Source of the DNA: Pelomonas sp. Root1217
Lineage (GTDB): Bacteria > Pseudomonadota > Gammaproteobacteria > Burkholderiales > Burkholderiaceae_C
Direction: 5' to 3'
DNA length: 64,000 bases
NCBI RefSeq assembly: GCF_001425705.1
Contig: NZ_LMDC01000032.1
Coordinates: 1-64,000 of the forward strand
Shown: piece after piece, positions 20,375-29,596 of the stretch
How positions within the stretch are numbered: position 1 is the first letter of the stretch
Layout: every line of letters starts with the position of its first letter
The notes under the pieces: generated by a model
The model's input: only the letters and a program-made list of their open reading frames with translations
Told to the model about the DNA's origin: nothing
Database searches by the model: none
Position numbers and translations under genes: made by a program

Positions 20375-21640
20375 ATGAAAGCAAAGCACACAACACACAA
20401 GACGCTGTTCCACAGCTGGGCAATGATGGCCGTCGCGGCGCTGACCCTGTTCCTTGGCGCGGCAGGCAATAGCTGGGCTCAAAAGGCTGAAGGCCTGGCC
20501 CTCACCCCGCCCATGGGCTGGAACAGCTGGAACAAATTTGCCTGCGATATCGACGAGCGCCTGATCCGCGAGACCGCCGATGCCATGGTCAAGTCGGGCA
20601 TGAAAGACGCCGGCTACCAGTACGTGAACATTGACGATTGCTGGCAAGGCCAGCGCGACGCCGACGGCAACATCCAGCCCGACGCCAAACGCTTCCCATC
20701 CGGCATCAAGGCGCTGGCGGACTATGTGCATGGCAAGGGACTCAAGCTGGGCATCTACTCGGATGCCGGCGACGCCACCTGTGGCGGCCGTCCCGGCAGC
20801 CGCGGCCACGAATATCAGGATGCGCTGGTCTATGCGCGCTGGGGCATCGATTACGTCAAGTACGACTGGTGCAACACCCCGGGCATGAGCGCCGAACCGG
20901 CCTACACCACGATGCGCGACGCGATCGCGAAGGCGGGCCGTCCGATGGTGTTCAGCATCTGCGAATGGGGCATGAGCAAGCCGTGGGAGTGGGCCGGCAA
21001 GGTCGGCCATCTGTGGCGCACCACGCCCGATATCTATAACTGCTTCGACTGCCAGTTCAATCCCGGTTTCTCGACGGGTCTGGGCGTGCTGCGCATCCTC
21101 GACAAGCACGCTGACGCCAACCTGCGCAACTTCGCAGGGCCCGGCCACTGGAACGACATGGACATGCTCGAAGTCGGCAATGGCATGAGCGAGGACGAAG
21201 ACCGCGCCCATCTGTCGATCTGGGCCATGCTGGCCTCGCCCCTCATCCTGGGCAACGACCTGCGCTCCATGTCCGAGTCGACCCGCCGCATCCTGACCAA
21301 CCCCGGCGTGATTGCGGTGAACCAGGACAAGCTGGGTGTGCAGGCGCTGCGCGTCCTGGTCGACGGTCCGGTGGAGTTCTATGCCAAGCCGCTCGACGGC
21401 GGGGACTGGGCACTGATGTTCCTGAACCGCTCCAACCAGCCTGCCGACGTTCATCATGACTGGAAGAAGCAAGTCCTGGGCGATGACCTGAGCAAGCGGT
21501 CGGTCGATTTCAAGCAGGCCGTCTACCGCTGGTCCGACTTGTGGAGCAAGAAGACGGGCGACACCAGCAGCAAACTAGAAGCGCGCCTGGCGCCGCACAG
21601 CGTGCTGATGCTGCGTCTGACCGGCCCCGCGAAACCATAA
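20375..21640 (+). CDS. GH27 alpha-galactosidase
   Basis: The 421-residue protein has a long signal peptide (about 1-36, ending SWAQ). Family 27 motifs are PPMGWNSWN (about 45-53), nucleophile Asp164 in KYDWC, and the acid/base Asp pair in WNDMDM (about 259-264), then a C-terminal beta-sandwich. It hydrolyses terminal alpha-1,6-galactose from galactomannan or raffinose-type sugars. Neighbouring GH35 and LacI genes point to a galactose-decorated plant polysaccharide. The gene is followed by a convergent DUF1428 gene. Confidence 0.92.
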   Translation: MKAKHTTHKTLFHSWAMMAVAALTLFLGAAGNSWAQKAEGLALTPPMGWNSWNKFACDIDERLIRETADAMVKSGMKDAGYQYVNIDDCWQGQRDADGNIQPDAKRFPSGIKALADYVHGKGLKLGIYSDAGDATCGGRPGSRGHEYQDALVYARWGIDYVKYDWCNTPGMSAEPAYTTMRDAIAKAGRPMVFSICEWGMSKPWEWAGKVGHLWRTTPDIYNCFDCQFNPGFSTGLGVLRILDKHADANLRNFAGPGHWNDMDMLEVGNGMSEDEDRAHLSIWAMLASPLILGNDLRSMSESTRRILTNPGVIAVNQDKLGVQALRVLVDGPVEFYAKPLDGGDWALMFLNRSNQPADVHHDWKKQVLGDDLSKRSVDFKQAVYRWSDLWSKKTGDTSSKLEARLAPHSVLMLRLTGPAKP

Positions 21641-21738
21641 GGCGCGCCCGGCCGCGGAGACGCCCAACGGGCTCCCACGCGATGCCCAGACGCCCGCCGT
21701 GGCGCTGGGCCCGTCCTGAGGGCGTCGTCCGCCGCCGC

Positions 21739-22107
21739 TCAGGTCTTCACTTCGACCACCTGTTCGAAGCCGCCGAAGATCATGCGTTTGCCGTCGAAGG
21801 GCATGGGCGGGTTGCCGGGTGTGGACGGATCCATGCGCGGGTCTTCCATCATCTTCTTCATGCCTGTGTCGCGCGTGGCCTTGTCGGGCCATTCGACCCA
21901 CGAAAAGGCCACCGTCTCCTCGGCCGTGGCCTGGACGGCGCGGCGGAAATCGGTGACCTTGCCGTCGGGGACGTCGTCGCCCCAACCTTCGATCACACGG
22001 GTCGCGCCCAACTCGAGGAACATCGCGTCGAAGTGGCGCGCGTGCTCAATGAACTTCTGCTTGTTGGCGGTGGGAACCGCGATCACGAAACCATCGATGT
22101 ATGACAT
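21739..22107 (-). CDS. DUF1428 family protein
   Basis: This 122-residue protein matches the DUF1428 family (YbaA type), small ferredoxin-fold proteins of unknown role: MSYIDGFVIAVP at the start, EGWGDDVPDGKVTDF, and GKRMIFGGFE near the end. The start at 22107 has AGGAG five bases upstream; longer in-frame starts would run into the region before the short-chain dehydrogenase. No signal peptide. It is divergent from the dehydrogenase gene and convergent with GH27. It may help in stress responses, but nothing in the sequence proves it. Confidence 0.85.
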   Translation of the reverse strand: MSYIDGFVIAVPTANKQKFIEHARHFDAMFLELGATRVIEGWGDDVPDGKVTDFRRAVQATAEETVAFSWVEWPDKATRDTGMKKMMEDPRMDPSTPGNPPMPFDGKRMIFGGFEQVVEVKT

Positions 22108-22342
22108 GTCTTCACTCCTGCTAGTTGACCGAACGGAGCGCCCCCTGAGGGCACCTCGTCTCCCATCGACGAACGACGGGAACCCAAATCGACATGGCGC
22201 ATCGCGCAGATGCACGAAGCGATCGGCAAGGCGGGCAGCCGACGTGCCTGGAAAAGAAGGCCTGAGAAGCCGCAGCCCGGCGCTTACGTCGGGAGCGCCG
22301 TTTGCTGGCAGGGCGCTCGTTGCGAAACCAAGGAGCGCCTCC

Positions 22343-23182
22343 ATGAACCAACCCGCACAGCAACAGGACCTGCCCGGCAAGACCGCCCCGATGCGCCCGC
22401 AGCCGGACCATGGCGAGCACAGTTACAAAGGCAGCGGCAAGCTTGCCGGCAAGGCCGCCATCATCACGGGCGGTGACTCAGGCATCGGCCGCGCGGTGGC
22501 CATCGCCTACGCCCGCGAAGGCGCGGACGTGCTGATCGCCTACCTCGAATCGCATGACGACGCGCAGGAGACGCGCCGCTGGGTGGAGGAGGCGGGCCGC
22601 CGCTGCGTGCTGATGGCCGGCGACATCGTCGATGCCGAACACTGCAAGGCGATCGTGCGTCGCGCCGTCGACGAGTTCGGCCGGCTAGACATCCTCGTCA
22701 ACAACGCCGCCTTCCAGATGTCGCGCCAGTCGCTGGATGAGATCTCCGACGACGAATGGCGGCACACCTTCGACGTCAACATCCATGCGCAGTTCTATCT
22801 CGCGAAGGCGGCGCTGCCGCATCTGAAGCCGGGGTCGTCCATTCTCAACACGACGTCGATCACCTCCGACAAGCCGCCCAAGGAGCTCATCCCCTACTCG
22901 GCGACCAAGGCGGCCATCGCCAACTTCACCACCAGCCTCGGCGAGTTGCTCGCAGAGCAGGGCATCCGCGTCAACTCGGTCGCGCCTGGCCCGATCTGGA
23001 CGCCACTGATCCCCGCGACGATGCCGCCGGACAAGGTCGAGAAGTTCGGCAACGAGGTGCCGATGAAGCGGCCCGGCCAGCCGCGCGAAGTGGCGCCCCT
23101 GTTCGTCTTCCTCGCGTCGGATGAGGCGAGCTACATCACCGGTGCGCGTTACGCCGTGACGGGCGGCGCGCCGCTGCTGTAG
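22343..23182 (+). CDS. Short-chain dehydrogenase/reductase (YghA-like)
   Basis: 279 residues from the ATG at 22343. The extended N-terminus (QPDHGEHSYKGSGKLAGK) is typical of the YghA/GsiB-type general-stress SDRs. The NAD(P) motif is TGGDSGIG (about 45-52), NNAA follows, and the catalytic Tyr-Lys is in YSATKAA (about 187-193). It reduces or oxidises an unknown alcohol or aldehyde. The family is often induced by stress or stationary phase. Separated by 235 bp from the divergent DUF1428 gene and convergent with the porin gene. Confidence 0.88.
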   Translation: MNQPAQQQDLPGKTAPMRPQPDHGEHSYKGSGKLAGKAAIITGGDSGIGRAVAIAYAREGADVLIAYLESHDDAQETRRWVEEAGRRCVLMAGDIVDAEHCKAIVRRAVDEFGRLDILVNNAAFQMSRQSLDEISDDEWRHTFDVNIHAQFYLAKAALPHLKPGSSILNTTSITSDKPPKELIPYSATKAAIANFTTSLGELLAEQGIRVNSVAPGPIWTPLIPATMPPDKVEKFGNEVPMKRPGQPREVAPLFVFLASDEASYITGARYAVTGGAPLL

Positions 23183-23192
23183 CGAGGCCTAC

Positions 23193-24155
23193 TCAGAACG
23201 AGTGCGTCATGCCCGCGCCGTAGACCTCTTTGGTGCCGGTGCCGAGCAGGCGCTTGGAGGCCAGGTCCGCATACACCGCGGTGCGCTTGGACAGGCTGTA
23301 GCCGGCGCTCACCGAGACCATCTTCTCCTTCTTCAGGCCGTCCACATCGGCCTGGCCCCAGCCCGCCTTCAGCGTCGTGGCGCCCATCACATAGACCGCG
23401 CCCAACGTTGTCACCTTGGCCTTGGAACCAGCCAGGGACTCGCTGACGTTGTACATGCCCATCAACGACAGCATGCCGAAGGCGGCACGCACGCCGACCG
23501 AGGTCTCGGTGGCGCCGGCGCTGTTCTTGCCGCTGCCCAGCATCATGCGCAGCTTGCCGTCGTTGTAGAGCAGGGTGGCGGCGCGCGTCTTTGCCACGGC
23601 GCCTGCCGGCGACTCGGGCGAGGCGCTGACGTGAAGCGAGACATTGGCGAACTTCGGCGAGTCGTAGAAGACGGCGTTGGCCACGCGGCCCGAGCCGCCA
23701 CCGGTCGGGTCTGCCGAGTAGTTCCAGTGCCACAGATCCCAGGCGGGCGACACGATGCGGTCGTAGTTGCTCCAGGCATCGAAGGCCCAGTCCTGCGCCT
23801 GGATGGCGTCGAGCGCGCGCCCCAGGCGCAAGGCGCCGAAGCCGCCCTTGATGCCGACGGTCGATTCGCCGTGCCAGAACGGCCTGCCCGTGCCGGCCTC
23901 CGGCGTGCCGGTGTCCGCGTCGAAACGGTGGCGCAGGCGGAAGGTCGCGGCCAGGCCGTCGCCGAGGTCTTCGGTGCCCGCGAATTCCAGGTGGCTGCGC
24001 TGGATGGTGCCGACGTTGGTGCGGCCGGCGGTGTCGCGGAATACGCCCGCGTCGATGCTGCCGCTGATGGTCACGTTGGATTGCGCGTGGGCAACGCTGC
24101 CGCACAGGGCGGCGCCTGCGACGGCGAGAAGACGGATACGGGTGAAAGCTGTCAT
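23193..24155 (-). CDS. Classical outer-membrane porin (beta-proteobacterial type)
   Basis: The 320-residue protein has a signal peptide (cleaved near AHAQS) and begins SNVTISGSIDAGVF, like trimeric general porins of Burkholderiales. It contains alternating beta strands and ends in Phe (GAGMTHSF), the sorting signal for the outer membrane. It should allow passive diffusion of small solutes. A longer in-frame start at 24239 lacks a good ribosome site; the ATG at 24155 is the better choice. Monocistronic as far as can be seen. Confidence 0.9.
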   Translation of the reverse strand: MTAFTRIRLLAVAGAALCGSVAHAQSNVTISGSIDAGVFRDTAGRTNVGTIQRSHLEFAGTEDLGDGLAATFRLRHRFDADTGTPEAGTGRPFWHGESTVGIKGGFGALRLGRALDAIQAQDWAFDAWSNYDRIVSPAWDLWHWNYSADPTGGGSGRVANAVFYDSPKFANVSLHVSASPESPAGAVAKTRAATLLYNDGKLRMMLGSGKNSAGATETSVGVRAAFGMLSLMGMYNVSESLAGSKAKVTTLGAVYVMGATTLKAGWGQADVDGLKKEKMVSVSAGYSLSKRTAVYADLASKRLLGTGTKEVYGAGMTHSF

Positions 24156-24473
24156 GGGTTCCCTCTTGTTGGTGGCTTGTCGGCGACGACGAGGGCTGCA
24201 ACTTCGCTCCGGAAGCCGCACCGCTCGGTGCCAGGGCATTCCAGCACCGGGGGCTTTGCAAAGCTTCGCGTTGTAGCCGTCTGCAGCGGCACGAACTGCG
24301 GTTGTGATGGGCGCCGGCAGCGTGGTCTGCGCCGATGCCGAAACCGTGCGCCGGGCGCGTGATTGCTGCGGTTGAGAGGGATGTCGCCGGCAGCGTCTGC
24401 GGCATCGTCACGGGTGTCGGCGCTGCAAAAGAAACAGGCCCGCGGATGCGGGCCTGTGTGAATACGGGTGCGC
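24156..24473 (-). other. 318-bp gap upstream of porin; contains the Lrp-gene terminator
   Basis: No gene is seen here. The right end (24425-24457) is an intrinsic terminator for the Lrp-family gene, listed separately. The remainder should hold the porin promoter and 5' leader; no clear -35/-10 pair stood out. Confidence 0.5.
24425..24457 (-). terminator. Intrinsic terminator after the Lrp-family gene
   Basis: A perfect 10-bp stem, ACAGGCCCGC (24434-24443) with GCGGGCCTGT (24448-24457) around a GGAT loop, is followed on the minus strand by a T-rich run (TTTCTTTTGC). It begins 17 bp after the stop codon of the regulator gene. Confidence 0.85.
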
Positions 24474-24968
24474 TCAGCGTGTTTCGTGGAACAGCTTTTC
24501 GATCGGGCAATGCGTCTTCACGAAAGGCGACTTGATGACGATGTAGCTGAAGTACTTCTCGATGCCGATATTGCGTTCGAGCAGGCCCTCGATGACCTGC
24601 TGGTAATGGTTCACGCCGCGTGTCATGAAGCGCAACAGGTAGTCGTAGCCGCCGCTGACGAGGTGGCACTCAAGGATCTCGTCGACCTCGCGGATGGCGC
24701 TCTCGAAGCGGATGAAGTCCTCGCGGTGGTGGTCGGTCAGCGTGACTTCGGTGAACACCGTCAGCGTATCGCCCAGTTTCTCCAGCCGCAGGTGGGCACC
24801 GTAGCCGCTGATGTAGCCGGCCTGTTCCAGCCGCTTGACGCGGATGAGGCAGGGGCTGGGCGACAGCCCGACCGCATCGGCGAGATCGACGTTGGTGATG
24901 CGGCCGTTCTTCTGCAGCTGGGCCAGGATGCGCAGGTCCAACCGATCGAGTTTGAGAGCTTCTGCCAT
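24474..24968 (-). CDS. Lrp/AsnC-family transcriptional regulator
   Basis: 164 residues from the ATG at 24968. The N-terminal winged helix (about 8-55) includes NGRITNVDLADAVGLSPSPC and a recognition helix; the C-terminal RAM ligand domain (about 65-150) carries EVDEILECHLVSGGYDYLL. Such proteins respond to amino acids. It sits 49 bp downstream of the aminotransferase gene on the same strand, so it probably controls the surrounding amine/amino-acid genes. The best terminator in the window follows it. Confidence 0.92.
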   Translation of the reverse strand: MAEALKLDRLDLRILAQLQKNGRITNVDLADAVGLSPSPCLIRVKRLEQAGYISGYGAHLRLEKLGDTLTVFTEVTLTDHHREDFIRFESAIREVDEILECHLVSGGYDYLLRFMTRGVNHYQQVIEGLLERNIGIEKYFSYIVIKSPFVKTHCPIEKLFHETR

Positions 24969-25017
24969 GGTGGGTGCCCAAAGGTTGGCGAATGGCGCGA
25001 TTGTGTGGCGCCGGTGT

Positions 25018-26457
25018 TCAGCTGCCGGCCATCGCGGCGCGTACGTTGGGCGCTTCCAACGCATCGTCCAGCACGCGGCGCAGGCGCGCGAACAGCTCAT
25101 CGAGCTCGACCTCGGTGATGGTCAGCGCGGGCGCGAAGCCGAGCACATGGTCGCCGAAGCTGCGGAACACCAGGCCGCGCTGGTAGCCGAGGGCGAACAG
25201 CCGGTCGGCCAGGCCGAGTGCGGGGTCGAACCCACGCCGGTTGGTCTTGTCGCTCACCAGTTCCAGCGCACCGAGCAGGCCGCGGTAGCGTACGTCGCCC
25301 ACGAGCGGGTGCGGGCGCAGCGCCTCCAGCCCGGCGGCGAAGCGCGCGGCAACGCGCTGGGCGTTCGCGAGGATGCCGCCTTCCTCGTAGAGCCGGATCA
25401 CTTCGAGCGCGACCGCTGCCGACACCGGATGGGCCGAGTAAGTGGCGCCGTGGCCGATCGGCTGGCCGGCCGGGGCACCGTCGGCGATGCCAGCGTAGAC
25501 CCGCTCGGACATCATCGTCGCGCCCATCGGCACATAGCCCGAGGTCAGCCCCTTGGCGAGCGTCATCAGGTCGGGCTGCACGCCTTCGGCATCGCAGGCG
25601 AACATCGTCCCGGTGCGGCCGAAGCCGGTGATGACCTCGTCGACGACGAACAGGATGTCCAGCTCGCGCGCCGTGTCGGCCATGGCCTTCAGCCAGCCCG
25701 GCGGCGGCACGATGACGCCACCCGAACCCTGCACCGGCTCGCAGAAGAAGGCGGCGACGTTCTCCGCCCCCAGCTCGGCCACCTTGGCGCGCAGCGAGGC
25801 GACGGAGGCGGCGATCAAGGCTGCGGCGTCGCCGCCGCTTTCATGGCGGTAGGGGTTGGGCGATGGGATGTGGTGTTGCGTGGCCAGCGGCAGGTCGAAG
25901 CCGCGGTGAAAGACCGGCAGCGCCGTCAGCCCCGCACCGGTGGAAGATGAGCCGTGATAGCCCCGCTCCAGCGCGATGAAGTGCTTCTTGGCCGGCCGGC
26001 CGGTGTTGTTGTAGTACTGGACGATGAAGCGCACCGCGGCGTCGACCGACTCCGAGCCGCCCAGCGTCAGGTAGGCGCGGGTCAGCGAAGCCGGCGTGAT
26101 CTCGACCAGCTTGGCCGCCAGGCGGATGGCCGGCTCGCTGGCGAAGTGGAAATAGCCGGTCGCATAGGGCAGGCGGCGCATCTGCTCGACGGCGGCCTGC
26201 ACGACGCTCTCCTGGCCGTAGCCGACGTTGACGCACCACAGGCCCGCGAAGGCGTCGAGCAGCTCGCGCCCCTGGGCGTCCTGCAGCCAGACGCCGTGGC
26301 CGGAGCTCAACACCATCGGGCCGCGCTCCTCATGTCGGCGCCACGGCGCCACGGGGTGGATGAGATGCGCTCGGTCCAGGCCGGCCAGCGCGGCGTGCTG
26401 TTCCGGGGTGGCGATGTTGGCGCGGGCAGCGGTTTGGGCGAGGGGGAGGGCGGTCAT
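25018..26457 (-). CDS. Class III (omega) aminotransferase
   Basis: The 479-residue PLP enzyme has the class III fold: GHGVWLQDAQGRELLDAFAG, GSESVDAAV, the Asp of VVDEVITGFGRTG and the PLP lysine in LAKGLTSGYVPMGA. Its length and start resemble omega-amino acid-pyruvate and putrescine-pyruvate aminotransferases (SpuC/AptA). It would turn an amine or beta-amino acid into an aldehyde or keto acid; the GabD-like dehydrogenase at 37.3 kb could take the product. Exact substrate is not decidable from sequence. Confidence 0.87.
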   Translation of the reverse strand: MTALPLAQTAARANIATPEQHAALAGLDRAHLIHPVAPWRRHEERGPMVLSSGHGVWLQDAQGRELLDAFAGLWCVNVGYGQESVVQAAVEQMRRLPYATGYFHFASEPAIRLAAKLVEITPASLTRAYLTLGGSESVDAAVRFIVQYYNNTGRPAKKHFIALERGYHGSSSTGAGLTALPVFHRGFDLPLATQHHIPSPNPYRHESGGDAAALIAASVASLRAKVAELGAENVAAFFCEPVQGSGGVIVPPPGWLKAMADTARELDILFVVDEVITGFGRTGTMFACDAEGVQPDLMTLAKGLTSGYVPMGATMMSERVYAGIADGAPAGQPIGHGATYSAHPVSAAVALEVIRLYEEGGILANAQRVAARFAAGLEALRPHPLVGDVRYRGLLGALELVSDKTNRRGFDPALGLADRLFALGYQRGLVFRSFGDHVLGFAPALTITEVELDELFARLRRVLDDALEAPNVRAAMAGS

Positions 26458-26590
26458 GGGCGGCGTGTTGCAGTGGATGGCTGACGCTCAGTTTGGGCGT
26501 TCGACCTCGCCGATGGGTGCTGCATTGGCCGCTCGCGGCAGCGTCTTGCGCTGAACTGCGGGCCGCCACGGCAGAAGCTGCCGCTCGCGC

Positions 26591-27520
26591 TCAATAGCCT
26601 TTGCGGCGATCCACCAGGCCCACCAGAGGCAGCCCGGCCTCGAAGCGCCGCAGGTTGTCCAGCACGACGGCGGCTGCGGTGTCCGGCTGTGTCATGCTGG
26701 CGATGTGCGGCGTGATCTGCACGCGCGGGTGGCGCCACAGCGGATCGTCGGAAGGCAGGGGTTCTGGGTCGGTCACGTCGAGCACGGCCTCGCCGAGGCG
26801 GCCATCGTCGAGGGCGCGCAACAGGTCTGCGTTCACCAGCTGCGGGCCGCGGCCGACATGAATCAGCGACGCGCCGCGCGGCAGTGCGTCGAACAAGGTG
26901 CTGTCGAGCAGGCCGCGCGTCGCGTCTGTCAGCGGCAGCAGACAGATGAGGATGTCGCTGCGGCGCAGGAACTCGGCCCGCTCGGCTTCGCCGGCAAAAC
27001 ACCGCACGTCGTCGATGTTGCGCCGGCTGCGGCTCCAGCCGGCGCAGTCAAAGCCCAGGCCATGCAGCGCGTGCAGCACGGCTTCGCCAAGTGAGCCCAG
27101 CCCCAGCACGCCGACGCGGCATTGCGCTGCGGTGCGCACAGGCAGCGGCCGCCACTGCCTTTGGGTCTGCTGGCGCCGGTAGGCGGGCATGTCGCGGTGC
27201 AGGTCCAGCACGGCATGCAGCACGTACTCCACCATGCCCTGCACGATGCCCGGCTCGACCATGCGCACCAGCGAGACGGCCGGCGGCAGCGCGGCCAGGT
27301 CGAACTGATCGACGCCGGCACCGGTCGAGAACAGCAGCTTCAGGTTCGGGAAGCGCTCGGCCAGTTGCCCGGGTTGCTGCCAGGTGGCGAGGTAATGCAC
27401 CTGCGCCGGATCGCCCACGTCCGGCCAGAGCCGGAAGTCCACCGCCGGCGCATCGCGGCGGAACAGTTCGCCCCAGCGCCGGCCGCGTTCGGCGTCGGCC
27501 ATGTACAGGAAAGTGGCCAT
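26591..27520 (-). CDS. ghrA: Glyoxylate/hydroxypyruvate reductase A-like D-2-hydroxyacid dehydrogenase
   Basis: 309 residues, the usual GhrA length. The NAD(P) motif is VGVLGLGSLGEAV (about 138-150). Catalytic residues are Arg in HVGRGPQLV, Glu in DVTDPEPLP and His in TPHIASMTQ. It reduces glyoxylate or hydroxypyruvate, or another 2-oxoacid, with NADPH. It ends six bases from the acetyltransferase gene stop-start region, so the two are co-transcribed. A link with the amine block (removal of oxoacids) is inferred. Confidence 0.85.
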   Translation of the reverse strand: MATFLYMADAERGRRWGELFRRDAPAVDFRLWPDVGDPAQVHYLATWQQPGQLAERFPNLKLLFSTGAGVDQFDLAALPPAVSLVRMVEPGIVQGMVEYVLHAVLDLHRDMPAYRRQQTQRQWRPLPVRTAAQCRVGVLGLGSLGEAVLHALHGLGFDCAGWSRSRRNIDDVRCFAGEAERAEFLRRSDILICLLPLTDATRGLLDSTLFDALPRGASLIHVGRGPQLVNADLLRALDDGRLGEAVLDVTDPEPLPSDDPLWRHPRVQITPHIASMTQPDTAAAVVLDNLRRFEAGLPLVGLVDRRKGY

Positions 27521-27526
27521 CGCGCT

Positions 27527-28414
27527 TCAGCCCAGCGCCTGTGTGACGATGGCATAGCCCCTGGGCGCGCCGGGTGCCGATGGCTTGGCAGCCGGGCCGC
27601 GTTGCATCACCACCGGTGCGTCCACGCGCAGCAGGCCCATTGCCTCCAGCCATTCGGCCAGGCCGCTGTCCAGGTCGATGTCGATGCGCGTGAAGCGGCC
27701 GGCGTTGGTGCCGGTCAGGTGGGCGATGACGGCCTTTGCACCTTCCTCGTCCGGCGCGACGACCGGCCCGATGGCGTGACCGCGGCCGAAACGGCGCAGC
27801 AGGCCGAAGCCACGCACCGTGTCGCCATCGTCCAGCACGACGGTGGCCTCCGCCTCGGCCAGCAGCTCGTCCAGCAGCGCGTCGCGTGGCATGCCACAGG
27901 CCTGGGCGTCGAGCGCCTTCAACACCGGCGCATCAGAAGCGCCCGCCGGTCGCAGCCGCCAGCCGCTGGCCAGCGCCACCAGCGGCGCCGGTTGCGCAAT
28001 GCCCTGATGCTGGCGCAGCTCGCCGATGCGCACGAAGCCCAGGCGCTCATACAGGCCGCGGCCTTCCATCGTGGCATTGAGCCGCACGCGGCGGTCGTCC
28101 AGCCCGTCGAGCAGTGTGCTCATCAGCCGGTGGCCGATGCGCCGGCCCTGCTGCGCCGGTGCGACTATGACCAGGCCGATGGTCGCGTCCTGCGGGCCCC
28201 AGAGGAAGCGCAGGCCGGTGCCGACGACCTCGCCGTCGCGTTCGGCGACGAAGCCGTCGGCGTGGCGGAAGACCTGCTGCCAGTCGGCCGGGCGGTGGGG
28301 CCAGTGCAGTGTGTCAGACAGGGCGTTTGCCGCGCGCAGGTCGGCGGCATTCATTGGGCGCAGCCGCACGCCGTCGTCGGCGGGAGCTGCATTCGTGGTG
28401 GCGGGGGCACCCAT
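27527..28414 (-). CDS. Tandem GNAT-domain acetyltransferase
   Basis: The 295-residue protein has two GNAT folds. The first (about 18-145) carries the acetyl-CoA loop QQGRRIGHRLM and YERLGFVRIGE; the second (about 155-285) is more degenerate, with PVVAPDEEGAKAVIAHL. The start at 28414 is chosen over an in-frame upstream codon because the domain begins at residue 17. It should acetylate an amine or amino acid. It starts an apparent operon with the GhrA-like gene. Confidence 0.8.
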   Translation of the reverse strand: MGAPATTNAAPADDGVRLRPMNAADLRAANALSDTLHWPHRPADWQQVFRHADGFVAERDGEVVGTGLRFLWGPQDATIGLVIVAPAQQGRRIGHRLMSTLLDGLDDRRVRLNATMEGRGLYERLGFVRIGELRQHQGIAQPAPLVALASGWRLRPAGASDAPVLKALDAQACGMPRDALLDELLAEAEATVVLDDGDTVRGFGLLRRFGRGHAIGPVVAPDEEGAKAVIAHLTGTNAGRFTRIDIDLDSGLAEWLEAMGLLRVDAPVVMQRGPAAKPSAPGAPRGYAIVTQALG

Positions 28415-28910
28415 GTGGCGGGGTCTCCTGAAGGGCAAGGGGTTGCCGATGTTGCGGCCTTTCGCGGGTGCCGCGCCAGCCCAAATACGGCCTGCCACCC
28501 ATTTCGGCAGCTTGCGCTGTGAGGCCTGCTGCGCACGGCATTCAATGCTGCGGAGGGCCAGTCTGTGGCCACAAATTTCGCGGCCGCGTCCCTACCATCA
28601 GCGCCCATTCACCCATGACATCGCAGGTCAATCGCATGCAAGTCGCCAAGCCGCATTTGCCAATGCCCGCCCGGACGCCGGGGTTGTGCAAGGCCGATTC
28701 GCGGTCCCGCATTTGCGCCACCGGCTGGTGCCTCCGGGGTTCCATTGAAGGGCGCCCGTCCCCGTCCAAGTGCACGCCGCAGGGCATGCCGCTGAGCCGC
28801 CTTCGAACGGCAGTTTCAGCGCCTGCGACAGGCCGTTTTCCCCACAAACCACTTCACTGCACATGCTGCAATGAAGCCCTGATGACAACCCACTGAGCGA
28901 GACGCACGAC
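28415..28910. other. 496-bp divergent intergenic region; dyad near the HAD gene
   Basis: No convincing gene is seen between the acetyltransferase and HAD genes. An imperfect dyad TTCACTGCA-CATGC-TGCAATGAA (28853-28875, arms matching at eight of nine positions) ends 35 bp before the HAD start and could be an operator for the following catabolic operon. Confidence 0.4.
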
Positions 28911-29576
28911 ATGAGCATCCGACCCAAGTACATCACCTTCGACTGCTACGGCACGCTGACCCGCTTTCGCATGGCCGAGATCACACGCGACATCTTCTTC
29001 GACCGCGTGCCGGCCGAGCGCATGGAGCAGTTCATCGCCGACTTCACGGCCTACCGTTTCGACGAAGTGCTGGGCGACTGGCAACCGTACGACGTGGTGC
29101 TGAAGAACGCGGTACGTCGGCTGTGCCGCAAGTGGAAGCTGCAGTACCTGGACGCCGAGGCGCAGCGCTATGTCGATGCCGTGCCTACCTGGGGCCCGCA
29201 CGACGACGTGCCCGCGGGCCTGGCCAAGGTTGCCAAGGAAATCCCGCTGGTGATCCTGTCCAACGCGATGGACCACCAGATCCAGACCAACGTCGCCATG
29301 CTCGGCGCGCCCTTCCACCGGGTCTACACCGCCCAGCAGGCCCAGGCCTACAAGCCGCGGCTGAAGGCCTTCGAGTTCATGATCGATTCGCTGGGCTGCA
29401 ACCCCGAGGACCTGCTGCATGTGTCGTCCAGCCTGCGCTACGACCTGATGTCGGCCGACGACATCGGCATCGTCAACAAGGTCTTCGTCAACCGCGGGCA
29501 TGGCCCCGGCTGCCCCGACTACCGCTACACCGAGATCGCCGACATCGGCGGCCTGGCCGGCGTCGTCGGTCTCTGA
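28911..29576 (+). CDS. HAD-superfamily hydrolase, haloacid dehalogenase type II-like
   Basis: 221 residues. The nucleophile Asp lies in FDCYGTLT (about 10-17), followed by the helical cap, the Ser/Thr motif VILSNA, Lys in YKPRLKAFEFM, and the acidic loop SADDIGIVNK. The layout is that of L-2-haloacid dehalogenases, yet members in catabolic operons often act on other substrates. It is first in a long plus-strand run, 20 bp before the FAD oxidase, with a dyad upstream. Actual substrate unknown. Confidence 0.83.
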   Translation: MSIRPKYITFDCYGTLTRFRMAEITRDIFFDRVPAERMEQFIADFTAYRFDEVLGDWQPYDVVLKNAVRRLCRKWKLQYLDAEAQRYVDAVPTWGPHDDVPAGLAKVAKEIPLVILSNAMDHQIQTNVAMLGAPFHRVYTAQQAQAYKPRLKAFEFMIDSLGCNPEDLLHVSSSLRYDLMSADDIGIVNKVFVNRGHGPGCPDYRYTEIADIGGLAGVVGL

Positions 29577-29596
29577 ACGTCGAAAGCGACCCGGCC

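Noticed and set aside
21650-21730. CCCAG-CGC / GCG-CTGGG dyad between GH27 and DUF1428 genes as terminator
   Set aside because: The stem is interrupted and no T tract follows on either strand.
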